DNA of 64,000 nucleotides from JAHEFU01 sp041395205 (lineage in GTDB: Bacteria; 4484-113; JAFGCY01), in NCBI GenBank assembly GCA_041395205.1, contig JAWLAZ010000001.1, positions 558,001 through 622,000 on the forward strand, read 5' to 3'. A program made the translations under genes and the position numbers. The notes beneath the pieces were generated by a model. That model was not told the DNA's origin and made no database searches. It saw only the letters and a list, made by a program, of their open reading frames with translations. This document shows, piece after piece, positions 42,808 through 51,497 of the stretch; position 1 is the first letter of the stretch, and every line of letters begins with the position of its first letter.

Positions 42808-44008
42808 GGAAAGGAAGGGCGCGGACCTGAGCGCATTGCGGATTGACTCACCGGCACTGCGTCCCGGGCTGCGCCGCAGCCTGCCGCTGGTGGAGCTGCT
42901 GATCCTTGCCTGCCTGCTGCTGGCTGTCTGGCTGCTGGCCGGTGACAAACTGGCAGCGCTGCTGCCCTCCGCCGTGCAGGGCAGCCAGCCGGACCCGCAG
43001 CTGCAGCAGGCAGCCACTGAAACTGACAACACGGCTGCCGCGCTGCCGCCTGCCGCCCCCGGTGAGATCGTGGCCGGCGGCTACATCGAGATCATCCCGC
43101 CCGGCGCCACCATCGTTTCCAGCGACGTGGATGCGCGCATCACCGCGATCCACGCCGTGCCCGGCCAGACCGTCAGCGAGGGCCAACTGCTGGCAACGCT
43201 GGATTCGAGCCAGCTGGAACTGGAACTGGGCAAGCTGCGGGCCGAGCGCGAGGTTGCCAGCCGTGAGCTGGAACTGGCCCGGGCCGGCAGCCGCTCGGAG
43301 GAGATCGAGGCCGCGCGCGCCGCTGTCAATTCGGCGAAGGCGGAGCTGGTGCTGGCCCGCGAGGAGGCCCAGCGCGCCATCGAGCTGTTTGAGAAGGGCG
43401 TGGTGTCGAAGGCGGAGATGCGCACATTCGAGACCAGGCAGGACACTGCGGAGCAGAAGCACAATGCTGCACTTTCCGAGCTGGGCCGGCTGGAGGCCGG
43501 GACCCGCGTGGAGGAGCTCAGCATAGCTGAGGCCCGCATCGGGCAGCTGGACAGCGGCATCAGCGAACTGAACTGGAGGATCGCGCACTGCAGCGTGCGC
43601 AGCCCGGTGGGCGGCGTGGTGCTGGAGCAGCTGGCGGAGATCGGCGACTGGGTCGGCGTTGCCAGGGACGATCCGGCCAGTGCGGCGATCCTCTCGCTCT
43701 ACGACCCGCAGCAGGTGCAGGCCTGGGCGGACATCAACCAGCGCGACAGCGGGCTGCTGGCAGTCGGCCAGCCGGCCACGCTGACAACGGATGCGCAGCC
43801 AAACCGCCAGGTGCGGGCGGTGCTCAGCGCGATCATGCCGCTGGCGAGCATCCAGAAGAACACCGTGCAGGTCAAGCTCAGCATCACGGAAGTGCCACAG
43901 GACTTCCGCCCCGGCCTCGGGGTACGCGTGGCGATTGACACATCGGGTGCTGCAGCTGGCAACGCAGAAATCAATATTGATGACAAGGGGGAGGCCAGGG
44001 ATGGCTGA
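42800..44008 (+). CDS. Membrane fusion protein (HlyD/MacA-like)
   Basis: About 402 residues. ATG 42800 overlaps the ArsR stop by 8 bp. One TM helix (LPLVELLILACLLLAVWLL, about 28-47) anchors it; then a lipoyl-like half (IVSSDVDARITAIHAVPGQ), a long alpha-helical hairpin (about 130-230), the second lipoyl half and beta-barrel (GGVVLEQLAEIGDWVG) and a membrane-proximal domain. Adaptor between an ABC permease and the outside or an outer-membrane exit. It shows the MacA-type plan matched with the MacB-type genes that follow. Confidence 0.9.
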   Translation: MDEERKGADLSALRIDSPALRPGLRRSLPLVELLILACLLLAVWLLAGDKLAALLPSAVQGSQPDPQLQQAATETDNTAAALPPAAPGEIVAGGYIEIIPPGATIVSSDVDARITAIHAVPGQTVSEGQLLATLDSSQLELELGKLRAEREVASRELELARAGSRSEEIEAARAAVNSAKAELVLAREEAQRAIELFEKGVVSKAEMRTFETRQDTAEQKHNAALSELGRLEAGTRVEELSIAEARIGQLDSGISELNWRIAHCSVRSPVGGVVLEQLAEIGDWVGVARDDPASAAILSLYDPQQVQAWADINQRDSGLLAVGQPATLTTDAQPNRQVRAVLSAIMPLASIQKNTVQVKLSITEVPQDFRPGLGVRVAIDTSGAAAGNAEINIDDKGEARDG

Positions 44009-44723
44009 TGGCACTGGCAGGCCGGTGGTCGAGCTGCGCGGCGTGACACGCCGCTTCAGAAGCGGTGGCGGCTTCATCAGCCCGCTCGAGAATGTCGACC
44101 TGACAATCAACGAAGGCGAGTTCGTGGTGCTGATGGGCCCGTCGGGCACCGGCAAGAGCACCATGCTGAACCTGGTGGCCGGGATTGACAAGCCCGACAG
44201 CGGGCGGATCATCGTGGCCGGAGAGGACATCACCGGCTACAGCGAGGATGCGCTGGCGCGCTGGCGCACCCGGGCCATCGGCTACATCTTCCAGCAGTTC
44301 AACCTGCTGGGGGTGCTGACCGCGCGCGAGAACGTCGAGCTGCCGCTCAGCCTGCTGCCGATCCCGCCCGCCCGCCGCCGTGAGCTGGTTGACACGGCGC
44401 TCGAGGTGACCGGGATCACAGACCGGGCCGGGCACTACCCGCGCCAGCTCTCCGGCGGGCAGGAGCAGCGCGTTGCCATCGCGCGTGCCATCGCCTGCGA
44501 CCCGCTGCTGCTGATTGGCGACGAGCCGACCGGCGCACTGGACACCAGGACCGCGAGGATGGTGATGGAACTGCTGGCGGAACTGAACCGCCGCTTCCAC
44601 AAGACGATCCTGCTGGTGACTCACGACCCGGCGGTGGCCGCCTACGGCCAGCGGGTGCTGCACCTCAATGAGGGCCGGATTGAGGAGGAAGTGAAGGGGG
44701 CTGCTGCGCATGCTCATGCTTAG
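44001..44723 (+). CDS. ABC transporter ATPase (MacB/LolD type)
   Basis: About 240 residues. Walker A GPSGTGKST, Q-loop FQQFNLLG, signature LSGGQEQR, Walker B LLIGDEPT, D-loop GALD and switch His in LLVTHDP are all intact. The sequence is of the mechanotransmission MacB/LolD/FtsE class. ATG 44001 overlaps the MFP stop by 8 bp and its stop overlaps the first permease by 14 bp. It powers the exporter with the two permeases. The C terminus has a His-rich end (AAAHAHA). Confidence 0.95.
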   Translation: MADGTGRPVVELRGVTRRFRSGGGFISPLENVDLTINEGEFVVLMGPSGTGKSTMLNLVAGIDKPDSGRIIVAGEDITGYSEDALARWRTRAIGYIFQQFNLLGVLTARENVELPLSLLPIPPARRRELVDTALEVTGITDRAGHYPRQLSGGQEQRVAIARAIACDPLLLIGDEPTGALDTRTARMVMELLAELNRRFHKTILLVTHDPAVAAYGQRVLHLNEGRIEEEVKGAAAHAHA

Positions 44724-45855
44724 GATGGCACTGCGCACCCTGCTCTCCGGCGGGCTGCGCAGCCTGCTGACAATCGGCAGCGTGGCGGTCTGCGTGTTCG
44801 TGTTCTCGCTGCTGCTCTCACTCGACGAGGGCGTCAGTGCGATGCTGGAGCGCAGTTCGGATGCGGGTGTGCTGATCGTGTTTGAGAAGTACAAGGCCTG
44901 CCCGCCCTACAGCCGCCTGCCGGTGGGCTACGCCGCGCAGATCGCCGCGATCGAGGGCGTCAGTGCCGTGACCCCGGTGCGCTTCCTGCTGTCGGACTGC
45001 GGCACCACCACGAACCTGATTGCCGTGCATGGCATTGAGCCCGCGGAGATCCGCACATTCCGGGAGCTTGAGGTGGACGAGGCGGCCTGGCAGGCCTTTG
45101 AATCCGAGAAGGGCGGGGCGATGGTCGGGCGCAAGGCGGCAGAGAAGTACGGCTGGCAACCGGGCCAGACGGTCACGCTGGCCCAGCTGCGCGGCGTCAG
45201 CTTCACCGTGCGCGGGGTGTTTGACAGCGGCGGCTCCAGCCTCGATGAGGTGGTGCTGGTGGACCGCGAATACCTTGAACAGAGCATAAACGAGATCGGC
45301 GTGGTGACGATGTTCCTCGCTAAGGTCGGCGACGGCCAGAGCGGCGGTGTGGTGGCGGACCGGATCGACGGCAACTTCGCCAACTACGCCACGATGACCA
45401 GCAGCACGCCCGAGAAGGGCTTCATGGCGCAGCAGATCAGCGGTTTCTCCGAGCTGGTGGCCTTTGCCCAGCTGATCGCCTGGGTCTCGCTCGGGCTGCT
45501 GATGCTGGCAACGGCGAACTCGGTGTCGATGGGCCTGCGCGACCGGATGCGCGAGGTGGCGCAGCTGAAGCTGCTCGGCTTTGACAGCCGGCTGGCGGCG
45601 CAGCTGATCGTGCTGGAATCACTGCTGACGGGGGTGCTGGCCAGCCTGCTGGGCGTCGGACTGGGGATCGCGGTGCTTGGCAACGGAATGGCCAGCGTCA
45701 GCGTGGAGGGCTACACGATGTATCCGCAGTTCGCGGCCGCGACGGCTGTTGCCAGTTTCGTGGCCGGCGTCGGGATGTGCCTGGCGGGCGGCTACCTGCC
45801 GGCCCGGCGCGGTGCCATGCAGCCGATCGGGCTGGCGCTGAGGGGCGTGGACTGA
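44710..45855 (+). CDS. FtsX-like ABC permease 1
   Basis: About 381 residues. Architecture of MacB-type permeases: TM1 (LLTIGSVAVCVFVFSLLLSL, about 18-38), a periplasmic domain of 220 residues, then three C-terminal TM helices with the FtsX core (LVAFAQLIAWVSLGLLMLAT, LASLLGVGLGIAVLG). The periplasmic part holds a few Cys (YKACPPYS, LSDCGTTT). It makes half of a heterodimeric permease with the next gene (stop and start overlap at TGATG). Confidence 0.93.
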   Translation: MLMLRMALRTLLSGGLRSLLTIGSVAVCVFVFSLLLSLDEGVSAMLERSSDAGVLIVFEKYKACPPYSRLPVGYAAQIAAIEGVSAVTPVRFLLSDCGTTTNLIAVHGIEPAEIRTFRELEVDEAAWQAFESEKGGAMVGRKAAEKYGWQPGQTVTLAQLRGVSFTVRGVFDSGGSSLDEVVLVDREYLEQSINEIGVVTMFLAKVGDGQSGGVVADRIDGNFANYATMTSSTPEKGFMAQQISGFSELVAFAQLIAWVSLGLLMLATANSVSMGLRDRMREVAQLKLLGFDSRLAAQLIVLESLLTGVLASLLGVGLGIAVLGNGMASVSVEGYTMYPQFAAATAVASFVAGVGMCLAGGYLPARRGAMQPIGLALRGVD

Positions 45856-46997
45856 TGAAGCTGCCCGTCAGTTACAGCATCCGCAGCATGCTCAACCGCC
45901 CGAGCCGCAGCCTGATGACCAGCGGCGGGGTGGCGATCGCGATCTTCCTCTCGGTGACGATGCTGGCGCTCGGCAAGGGCCTGAGCCGCACCGCGGTTTC
46001 CAGCGCCGAGCCGCTGAACCTGATCGTGATGAGCTATGGCGCGGTGAGCCAGGAGTTCAGTGCCGTCGAGCCGGCCTACATCCGCGCGATGGCTTCACTG
46101 GAAAGCATTGGCAACGGGGTCGAACTCAGCCCGGAACTGTACATCAACACGATGGCCCAGGCCGGCAATCAGCCTGCCGCCGCCGTGCTCACGCGCGGCC
46201 TGCGCACCGAGAGGGCCGGGCTGCACCCGAAGGTCAGCCTGGCTGAGGGCCGCCTGCCGGAGCGCGGCAATGAGGTGGCGCTCGGGCCGCTGGTGGCGAC
46301 GCGGCTCGGGCTGGACAGCGCCCGGCTCGGGATCGGCAGCGGCCTTTTCTTCGAGGGTCAGCAGTGGGAGGTGGTCGGCATCCTGGCCGCGCCGGGCACG
46401 GCCTATGAATCGGAGATCTGGGCCCCACTCGAGGATCTGATGGCGGCTGCGCGCCGCGACGACTATTCGATCGTGATCACCCGCGCCGCTGACATGGCAA
46501 CGCTTGAGGATGTGCGGTTCGATCTGGACACCCGCACGGACATCCGCACGACCGTTGTCAGCGAAGCGGAGTACTATGCCCGCGAGAGCGAGCGCCTGAA
46601 GCCGGTGCTGGCGGTCTGCAGCATCATGACGCTTTTGCTGGTGAGCGGCGGGGCGATGGCCGGGATGAATACGATGTTCAACTCCGTGATGGGCCGCATC
46701 AATGAACTGGCGGTGCTGCTGCTGCTGGGTTACCGTCGCTTCGAGGTGGTCGGCGGGATCATGCTGGAGGGACTCACGCTCTGCCTGCTGGGCGGGCTGC
46801 TGGGCAGCGCGGCCGGGCTGTTGCTGTCCGGGGTGCCGATGAAGTTCTCGATGAGCGCGTTTCGCTTCGTGGTTGACCAGCAGGTACTGCTGCAGGGCAT
46901 CGGGCTGGCGGCCGTGATCGGCGTGATCGGCAGCCTCGTGCCCTCCCTGCGCCTGCGGGGCCTGAGCATTGCCAATGGCCTGCGGGCTGCAAAGTAG
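45855..46997 (+). CDS. FtsX-like ABC permease 2
   Basis: About 380 residues. The start at 45855 overlaps the TGA of the previous gene. TM1 (GGVAIAIFLSVTMLALG), a MacB-like periplasmic domain of 225 residues, then three TM helices with the FtsX core (VCSIMTLLLVSGGAMAGMNT, LLGSAAGLLLSG). Pairs with permease 1. Substrate unknown; the ArsR-type regulator and Cys-rich lipoprotein of the operon suggest metal or thiol-bound cargo. Confidence 0.93.
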   Translation: MKLPVSYSIRSMLNRPSRSLMTSGGVAIAIFLSVTMLALGKGLSRTAVSSAEPLNLIVMSYGAVSQEFSAVEPAYIRAMASLESIGNGVELSPELYINTMAQAGNQPAAAVLTRGLRTERAGLHPKVSLAEGRLPERGNEVALGPLVATRLGLDSARLGIGSGLFFEGQQWEVVGILAAPGTAYESEIWAPLEDLMAAARRDDYSIVITRAADMATLEDVRFDLDTRTDIRTTVVSEAEYYARESERLKPVLAVCSIMTLLLVSGGAMAGMNTMFNSVMGRINELAVLLLLGYRRFEVVGGIMLEGLTLCLLGGLLGSAAGLLLSGVPMKFSMSAFRFVVDQQVLLQGIGLAAVIGVIGSLVPSLRLRGLSIANGLRAAK

Positions 46998-47060
46998 ATT
47001 TCCGGATGGATGGGCCCACGGGCCGGATATGTATTGTCACTTGGTTTTGAGAGGTGTCAG

Positions 47061-47600
47061 ATGACCAGATTTATCGCAATCCTCGCGATGCTGTTGATCC
47101 TGCCGGTGGCAGGCTGCAACAAGGGCGGGGCCAGCACGGAGAGCACGGCCAGTGCCACTTCGAAGGTTCCTTCGATCGTTTCCAGTGCGGAAGCTGCTTC
47201 CACGGCCGCCGCGCCTGCAAAGGAGGAATCGTCCTACGAGCCGCTGGCCGGCAAGGAGCTGGAGCTGTCCAAGGACGAGAAGGTGATCATCGTCAGCGTG
47301 GCCGACCTGGACAGCAAGGCGAAGGACATGCAAGGCCTCGTCGCGCTGGAGGGCCGGGTGGCCGAGAGCTATCCCGACAAGGGCACGATCATCCTCGTGG
47401 ACTGCGACAACATGAAGGGCTGCCAGGATGGCTGCTGCCCGCAGACCCGTGTGCCGGTGCGCCTGTCAAAGGGATCGGACGAAAGGAAGGTCAGTGTGCC
47501 GGGAGTGGATGAGTATGTGATCGTGGTGGCGGACCTGAGCCTGACTGAGACGGGCTACACGCTCGCCGTACGTGAGGTCCGTCCGGCTAAGCTCGGCTGA
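47061..47600 (+). CDS. Cys-motif lipoprotein, probable OB-fold
   Basis: About 179 residues. ATG 47061 with GAGG 6 nt upstream; lipobox PVAGC. A Ser/Thr/Ala-rich linker of 45 residues leads to a beta-barrel-like domain (VALEGRVAESYPDKGTIILV) with a striking cluster CDNMKGCQDGCCP that could chelate a soft metal. Last gene of the ArsR-MFP-ABC operon after 63 bp, so it may be the periplasmic partner of the exporter. Function inferred from location and Cys. Confidence 0.82.
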   Translation: MTRFIAILAMLLILPVAGCNKGGASTESTASATSKVPSIVSSAEAASTAAAPAKEESSYEPLAGKELELSKDEKVIIVSVADLDSKAKDMQGLVALEGRVAESYPDKGTIILVDCDNMKGCQDGCCPQTRVPVRLSKGSDERKVSVPGVDEYVIVVADLSLTETGYTLAVREVRPAKLG

Positions 47601-47791
47601 TCATCCGCAGGACTCATGCTGAATCCGGCCGGGGCAGGCTCCGGCCGGAGTTGCGCTTGCCGGCTGGCCGGCGCGGGGCGATTCGCGTGCATTTGCGTGC
47701 AATGACCGGTTTTCTCGGGCATAATGAGATTGGCGGGACGCAATAACCTGGTTCATTGCTATAATGGGTCAGGCTTAAGGAATCTGATCAT
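47601..47791. other. Intergenic with GC hairpin and -10 box
   Basis: CCGGCCGG at 47625-47632 and again at 47641-47648 form a GC hairpin after the operon, without a T-run. TATAAT at 47760-47765 serves the next gene. Nothing else seen. Confidence 0.6.
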
Positions 47792-48148
47792 ATGCTGAAG
47801 ATTATCGTTACAATCTGCGCTGCGCTGCTTCTGTTCGGCTGCAGTGGATCCAGTCCGGAATCCCAGGATCTCTCGCGCGAAGCTTCGCGGGCCTACTACA
47901 ACTTCAGGGTCATCAATTCCGAACCGACCGCCAGCAATATCTACTACGTGATGCCGCAGGACCAGACCTGGGGATCCTACTCAGTGTTCCGTGTGATCGA
48001 ACCGATCGTGGACATCGATTCCTACGAGGAAATAGTCATCGAAGGCAACGGACCGGACGGATGCGGACGCTTCCGGATGCGGATCGTGAGCGACCAGGAG
48101 CAGATTGAGTCATATACCTGGGATTTCTTCCTGGTTTCCGCACTCTGA
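47792..48148 (+). CDS. Small lipoprotein, hypothetical
   Basis: About 118 residues. Signal MLKIIVTICAALLLFGC ends in a lipobox (LFGC). The mature part is hydrophilic and beta-rich (RAYYNFRVINSEPTASNIYY, GSYSVFRVIEPIVDID) with no recognised family. AAGGA precedes ATG 47792, and TATAAT (47760-47765) lies upstream. Standalone gene. Confidence 0.8.
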   Translation: MLKIIVTICAALLLFGCSGSSPESQDLSREASRAYYNFRVINSEPTASNIYYVMPQDQTWGSYSVFRVIEPIVDIDSYEEIVIEGNGPDGCGRFRMRIVSDQEQIESYTWDFFLVSAL

Positions 48149-48341
48149 AACACTGCTGACCCCGACTGTATTCCCGCCTGATCCGGAGTTTGACCGGAAA
48201 TTGACAACGCGTCCAGTTTTTTAATGCTCTTTTAAACCGCGCCGCCGCTGCGCAAACCTAAAATTAAGGGTATGGTCAACAAGGAATGACCTGACCCCCC
48301 CAGGGTTATCTCGTTCACTAGAGCAAAGGCGGATCTTCCAC

Positions 48342-51300
48342 GTGAGTCAGCTGCGCCTGCCGGGTCTCCTGACCCTCGCAGCAGTGTTTTGCTTCCTGTA
48401 TACACAGCCGGTGCATTGCGCCGAGGAGCAGCTCGCGCAGCCGCAGCAGAACCTTGAAATGATCCGTCTGCGGCTCAGCTGGCAGCATCAGTTCCAGTTC
48501 GCCGGCTGCTATGCCGCACGGGAGAACGGCTATTTCGGGGAGGAAGGCCTGCAGGTGGAGCTGCAGGAAGGCGAGCTTGCGCATAGCCCGGTGGAGGTGG
48601 TCCTCAGCGGCCAGGCGGAGTATGGGATCGGCGGGCCGGAAGTGCTGCAGAGCCGGCTGGAGGGCTCCGATGTGGTGGCCCTGGCCGTGATCATGCAGCA
48701 GTCGCCCTCAGCCCTGATCTGCCTGAAGGAATCAGGGGTGCAGCGCCTCGAGGATCTGCGCGGGCAGAATCTGATGCTCTACTCCAATGAGCGCTCTGTG
48801 GAAGTGGAAGCCATGCTGCTGCAGGCCGGCCTCAGCCCGGCGGACTACTTCCGTCTGGAACCGAGCGCGGACAGGCTGCAGCTGCTGATCAGCGGCCGGG
48901 TCAGTGCCCTGCATGGCTTCACGACGAATGAGCTGATCAGTCTGCGCAACCTCGGCTATGAGCCGCTCGTGTTCCGGCCTGAGGAAACCGGCATCGACTT
49001 CTACGGGGACGTGCTGTTCACCACGGAACGTGAGCTGCGCGACCACCCGGAACGGGTCCACGCGGTGCTTGCGGCCGTGATCCGGGGCTGGGAATTCGCC
49101 GGTGCCAATCCCAATGAAATCGTGGGAACCATCACGCGCCGCTATTCCACCCGCAAGCAGGTTCCGGAACTGCAGATGGAATCGGATGCCGTCCTGCCGC
49201 TGGTCAATGGCCGCTACGCCGACATCGGCCAGATGAGCACGGACCGCTGGCGGCGGATGGCGGAAACACTGCAGGATCAGGGGCTGGTCAAGGACATTTC
49301 CAGGCTCGACGGGCTGCTCCTTTCCGATCACGAGAGTGCTGACTCGCAGATCCGCATGCTGCGCAACTACGTGATGCTCGGAGCGCTGGCCGGCCTGTTG
49401 CTGCTGGGCCTGCTGATGTTCTTCAACATGGGCCTGCGCGAGGCCGTGCGCTTCCGCACCACGGAACTGACGGAACTCAACCAGCGGCTCAGCAGCCAGC
49501 TTGAGAAGAACCGCCTCGTACTCAGCGAACTGGAGGAGAACCGCCGGGGTTATGCCGAGGCCCAGCGCATTGCCAAGGTCGGCAACTGGGCCTACGACTG
49601 TGACACGGGAGGCCTGGACTGGAGTGAGGAGGTGTTCAGGATCTACGGGCTGGACCCGGGGCTGACGCCTTCGCTCGCGGACGCACTGGAAGTCACCCAC
49701 GAGGAGGATCGCAGCCTGCTGCGCCAGGCCCTGCGGGATGCGATCCGCGACGGTCGCGCCGGCAGCATCGTGCGCCGCATCCACTACACGGACGGCAGCA
49801 TCGGCTATGCCAATACGGTGTTCGAACCGGTGCTCAATGAGTCCGGCCGCACCGTGATGCTGCGTGGCACGGTGCAGGACGTGACGGAGATCCGCGTCGC
49901 CGAGGAGGCCCGGCGCGAGAGTGAGCAGGCCTACAGCGCGTTGTTTGACAACAGTATCGAGCTGATCTTCGTGGTGGATGGCAAGGGTGCGCTGCTGGAG
50001 GTGAATGACAACGCCCTGCAGCGCTTCAGCTTCAGCCGCGAGGAGCTGGGGCATCTCAGCCTGCGCGACATCACGATCGAGACGGAGTACGACCGGGCCC
50101 TGCGCGGCGTGAATGAGGTGATGGCCGGGGAGCGGCGCACCGTGCTGCAGGAGTTCTCCGCCCTGACGCGCAACGGTGAGCGGGTCTGGTATGAATCCGC
50201 CGGTGTGCGCCTGGACCGTGAGGGCCAGCCCTGGGGCGTGCTGCTCGTGGCCCGCGACATCACGGACCGCAAGCAGGCCGAGAGTGAGCGCCGCCAGCTG
50301 GAGGCCCAGCTGCGCCAGACGCAGAAGCTGGAGGCGATCGGCACCCTGGCCGGCGGGATCGCACATGACTTCAACAACCTGCTGTTCGCGATCCGTGGCA
50401 ACGCCGAACTGGCAATCACCCTGCCGGATGACGAGGAGAACACCCGGGAATGCCTCAGTGAGATCCTCGCCGCCAGCTCGCGGGCCGCGGATCTCGTGCA
50501 GCAGATCCTCTCCTTCGCCCGCAAGTCGGAGGTGGAGATGCGGGTGGTGGACCTGAACCAGATCTTCGGGGAAGTGCTGCGCCTGATCCGGGCCACGATC
50601 CCCGCCAACATCGAGATCGTCAGCGAGCTGGGCCAGGGGCCGAACATGGTCTATGGCGACGTGACGCAGATGCACCAGCTGATGATGAACCTCTGCAGCA
50701 ATGCGGGCTATGCGATGCGCGAACAGGGCGGGCGCCTGACGATCCGCATGCGGCCCTTCGGGCATGCCGCGGACTTCGGCGGACGCGTGCTGGACCCCGC
50801 CGCGGACTACCTGCTGCTGACCGTGGAGGATACCGGGACCGGCATCAGCGAGAAGGTGCGCGAGCGGATCTTCGAGCCCTTCTTCACCACGAAGGGCATG
50901 GGTGAGGGCACCGGGATGGGGCTCTCCGCCGTGCACGGGATCGTGACCAGCATGAAGGGGGCGATCGAGGTCCAGAGCACACTCGGGGCGGGCACGGCCT
51001 TCAGCATCCTGCTGCCCGCTGCCAACCCGGAGATGTATGACTCCCCCGAGCACCGCCGCGAGGTGCCCGGCGGGACGGAACGCGTGCTCGTGGTTGACGA
51101 CGAGGCCTCGATCGTGCGCGTGATGTACACCACGCTCAGCAATCTCGGCTATGACGTGACGGCCTGCACGGCCAGCCTGGATGCGCTGGAGCGCTTCCGG
51201 CGCGATCCCGCGGGCTTCGATGTGGTTGTCAGCGACCAGTCCATGCCGGGCCTGACCGGCAACCAGCTCACGCTGGAACTGCGGCGTCTGCGCCCTGATA

Positions 51301-51497
51301 TCCCCGTCGTGATCTGCTCAGGCAACAACACCGCTGAAAGCCTGGAGGAGGGCCAGCGCAACGCTGTCTCGCTGTTCCTGCACAAGCCGGTGGAACGCGG
51401 CGAGCTGGCCCGTGCGCTGCGCAGCCTGCTCGATGATCAGGGCAGTGCGCTGATATCCAGCATGAAGTCGTCATCCGGGCCGGTGCGCCAGGCGTAG
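48342..51497 (+). CDS. Hybrid histidine kinase with NMT1/THI5-like sensor
   Basis: About 1051 residues; GTG 48342. Signal peptide, then an NMT1/THI5-like ligand-binding domain (about 40-320, RLRLSWQHQFQFAGCYAARE). TM at about 343-363. Two PAS domains (about 405-645). HisKA with phosphoacceptor His near 675 (GGIAHDFNNLL), HATPase about 745-900 (FFTTKGMGEGTGMGLSAVHG), and a C-terminal receiver with phospho-Asp at about 965 (DVVVSDQSMPG). The NMT1 fold binds pyrimidine or amine-type ligands in relatives. No output regulator lies nearby, so the target is unknown. The last 61 bp overlap the convergent phosphoesterase gene. Confidence 0.95.
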   Translation: MSQLRLPGLLTLAAVFCFLYTQPVHCAEEQLAQPQQNLEMIRLRLSWQHQFQFAGCYAARENGYFGEEGLQVELQEGELAHSPVEVVLSGQAEYGIGGPEVLQSRLEGSDVVALAVIMQQSPSALICLKESGVQRLEDLRGQNLMLYSNERSVEVEAMLLQAGLSPADYFRLEPSADRLQLLISGRVSALHGFTTNELISLRNLGYEPLVFRPEETGIDFYGDVLFTTERELRDHPERVHAVLAAVIRGWEFAGANPNEIVGTITRRYSTRKQVPELQMESDAVLPLVNGRYADIGQMSTDRWRRMAETLQDQGLVKDISRLDGLLLSDHESADSQIRMLRNYVMLGALAGLLLLGLLMFFNMGLREAVRFRTTELTELNQRLSSQLEKNRLVLSELEENRRGYAEAQRIAKVGNWAYDCDTGGLDWSEEVFRIYGLDPGLTPSLADALEVTHEEDRSLLRQALRDAIRDGRAGSIVRRIHYTDGSIGYANTVFEPVLNESGRTVMLRGTVQDVTEIRVAEEARRESEQAYSALFDNSIELIFVVDGKGALLEVNDNALQRFSFSREELGHLSLRDITIETEYDRALRGVNEVMAGERRTVLQEFSALTRNGERVWYESAGVRLDREGQPWGVLLVARDITDRKQAESERRQLEAQLRQTQKLEAIGTLAGGIAHDFNNLLFAIRGNAELAITLPDDEENTRECLSEILAASSRAADLVQQILSFARKSEVEMRVVDLNQIFGEVLRLIRATIPANIEIVSELGQGPNMVYGDVTQMHQLMMNLCSNAGYAMREQGGRLTIRMRPFGHAADFGGRVLDPAADYLLLTVEDTGTGISEKVRERIFEPFFTTKGMGEGTGMGLSAVHGIVTSMKGAIEVQSTLGAGTAFSILLPAANPEMYDSPEHRREVPGGTERVLVVDDEASIVRVMYTTLSNLGYDVTACTASLDALERFRRDPAGFDVVVSDQSMPGLTGNQLTLELRRLRPDIPVVICSGNNTAESLEEGQRNAVSLFLHKPVERGELARALRSLLDDQGSALISSMKSSSGPVRQA

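Noticed and set aside
48732..51053. 773-codon minus-strand ORF
   Set aside because: Covers the kinase in antisense; His/Gln/Leu-rich shadow composition, no domain.
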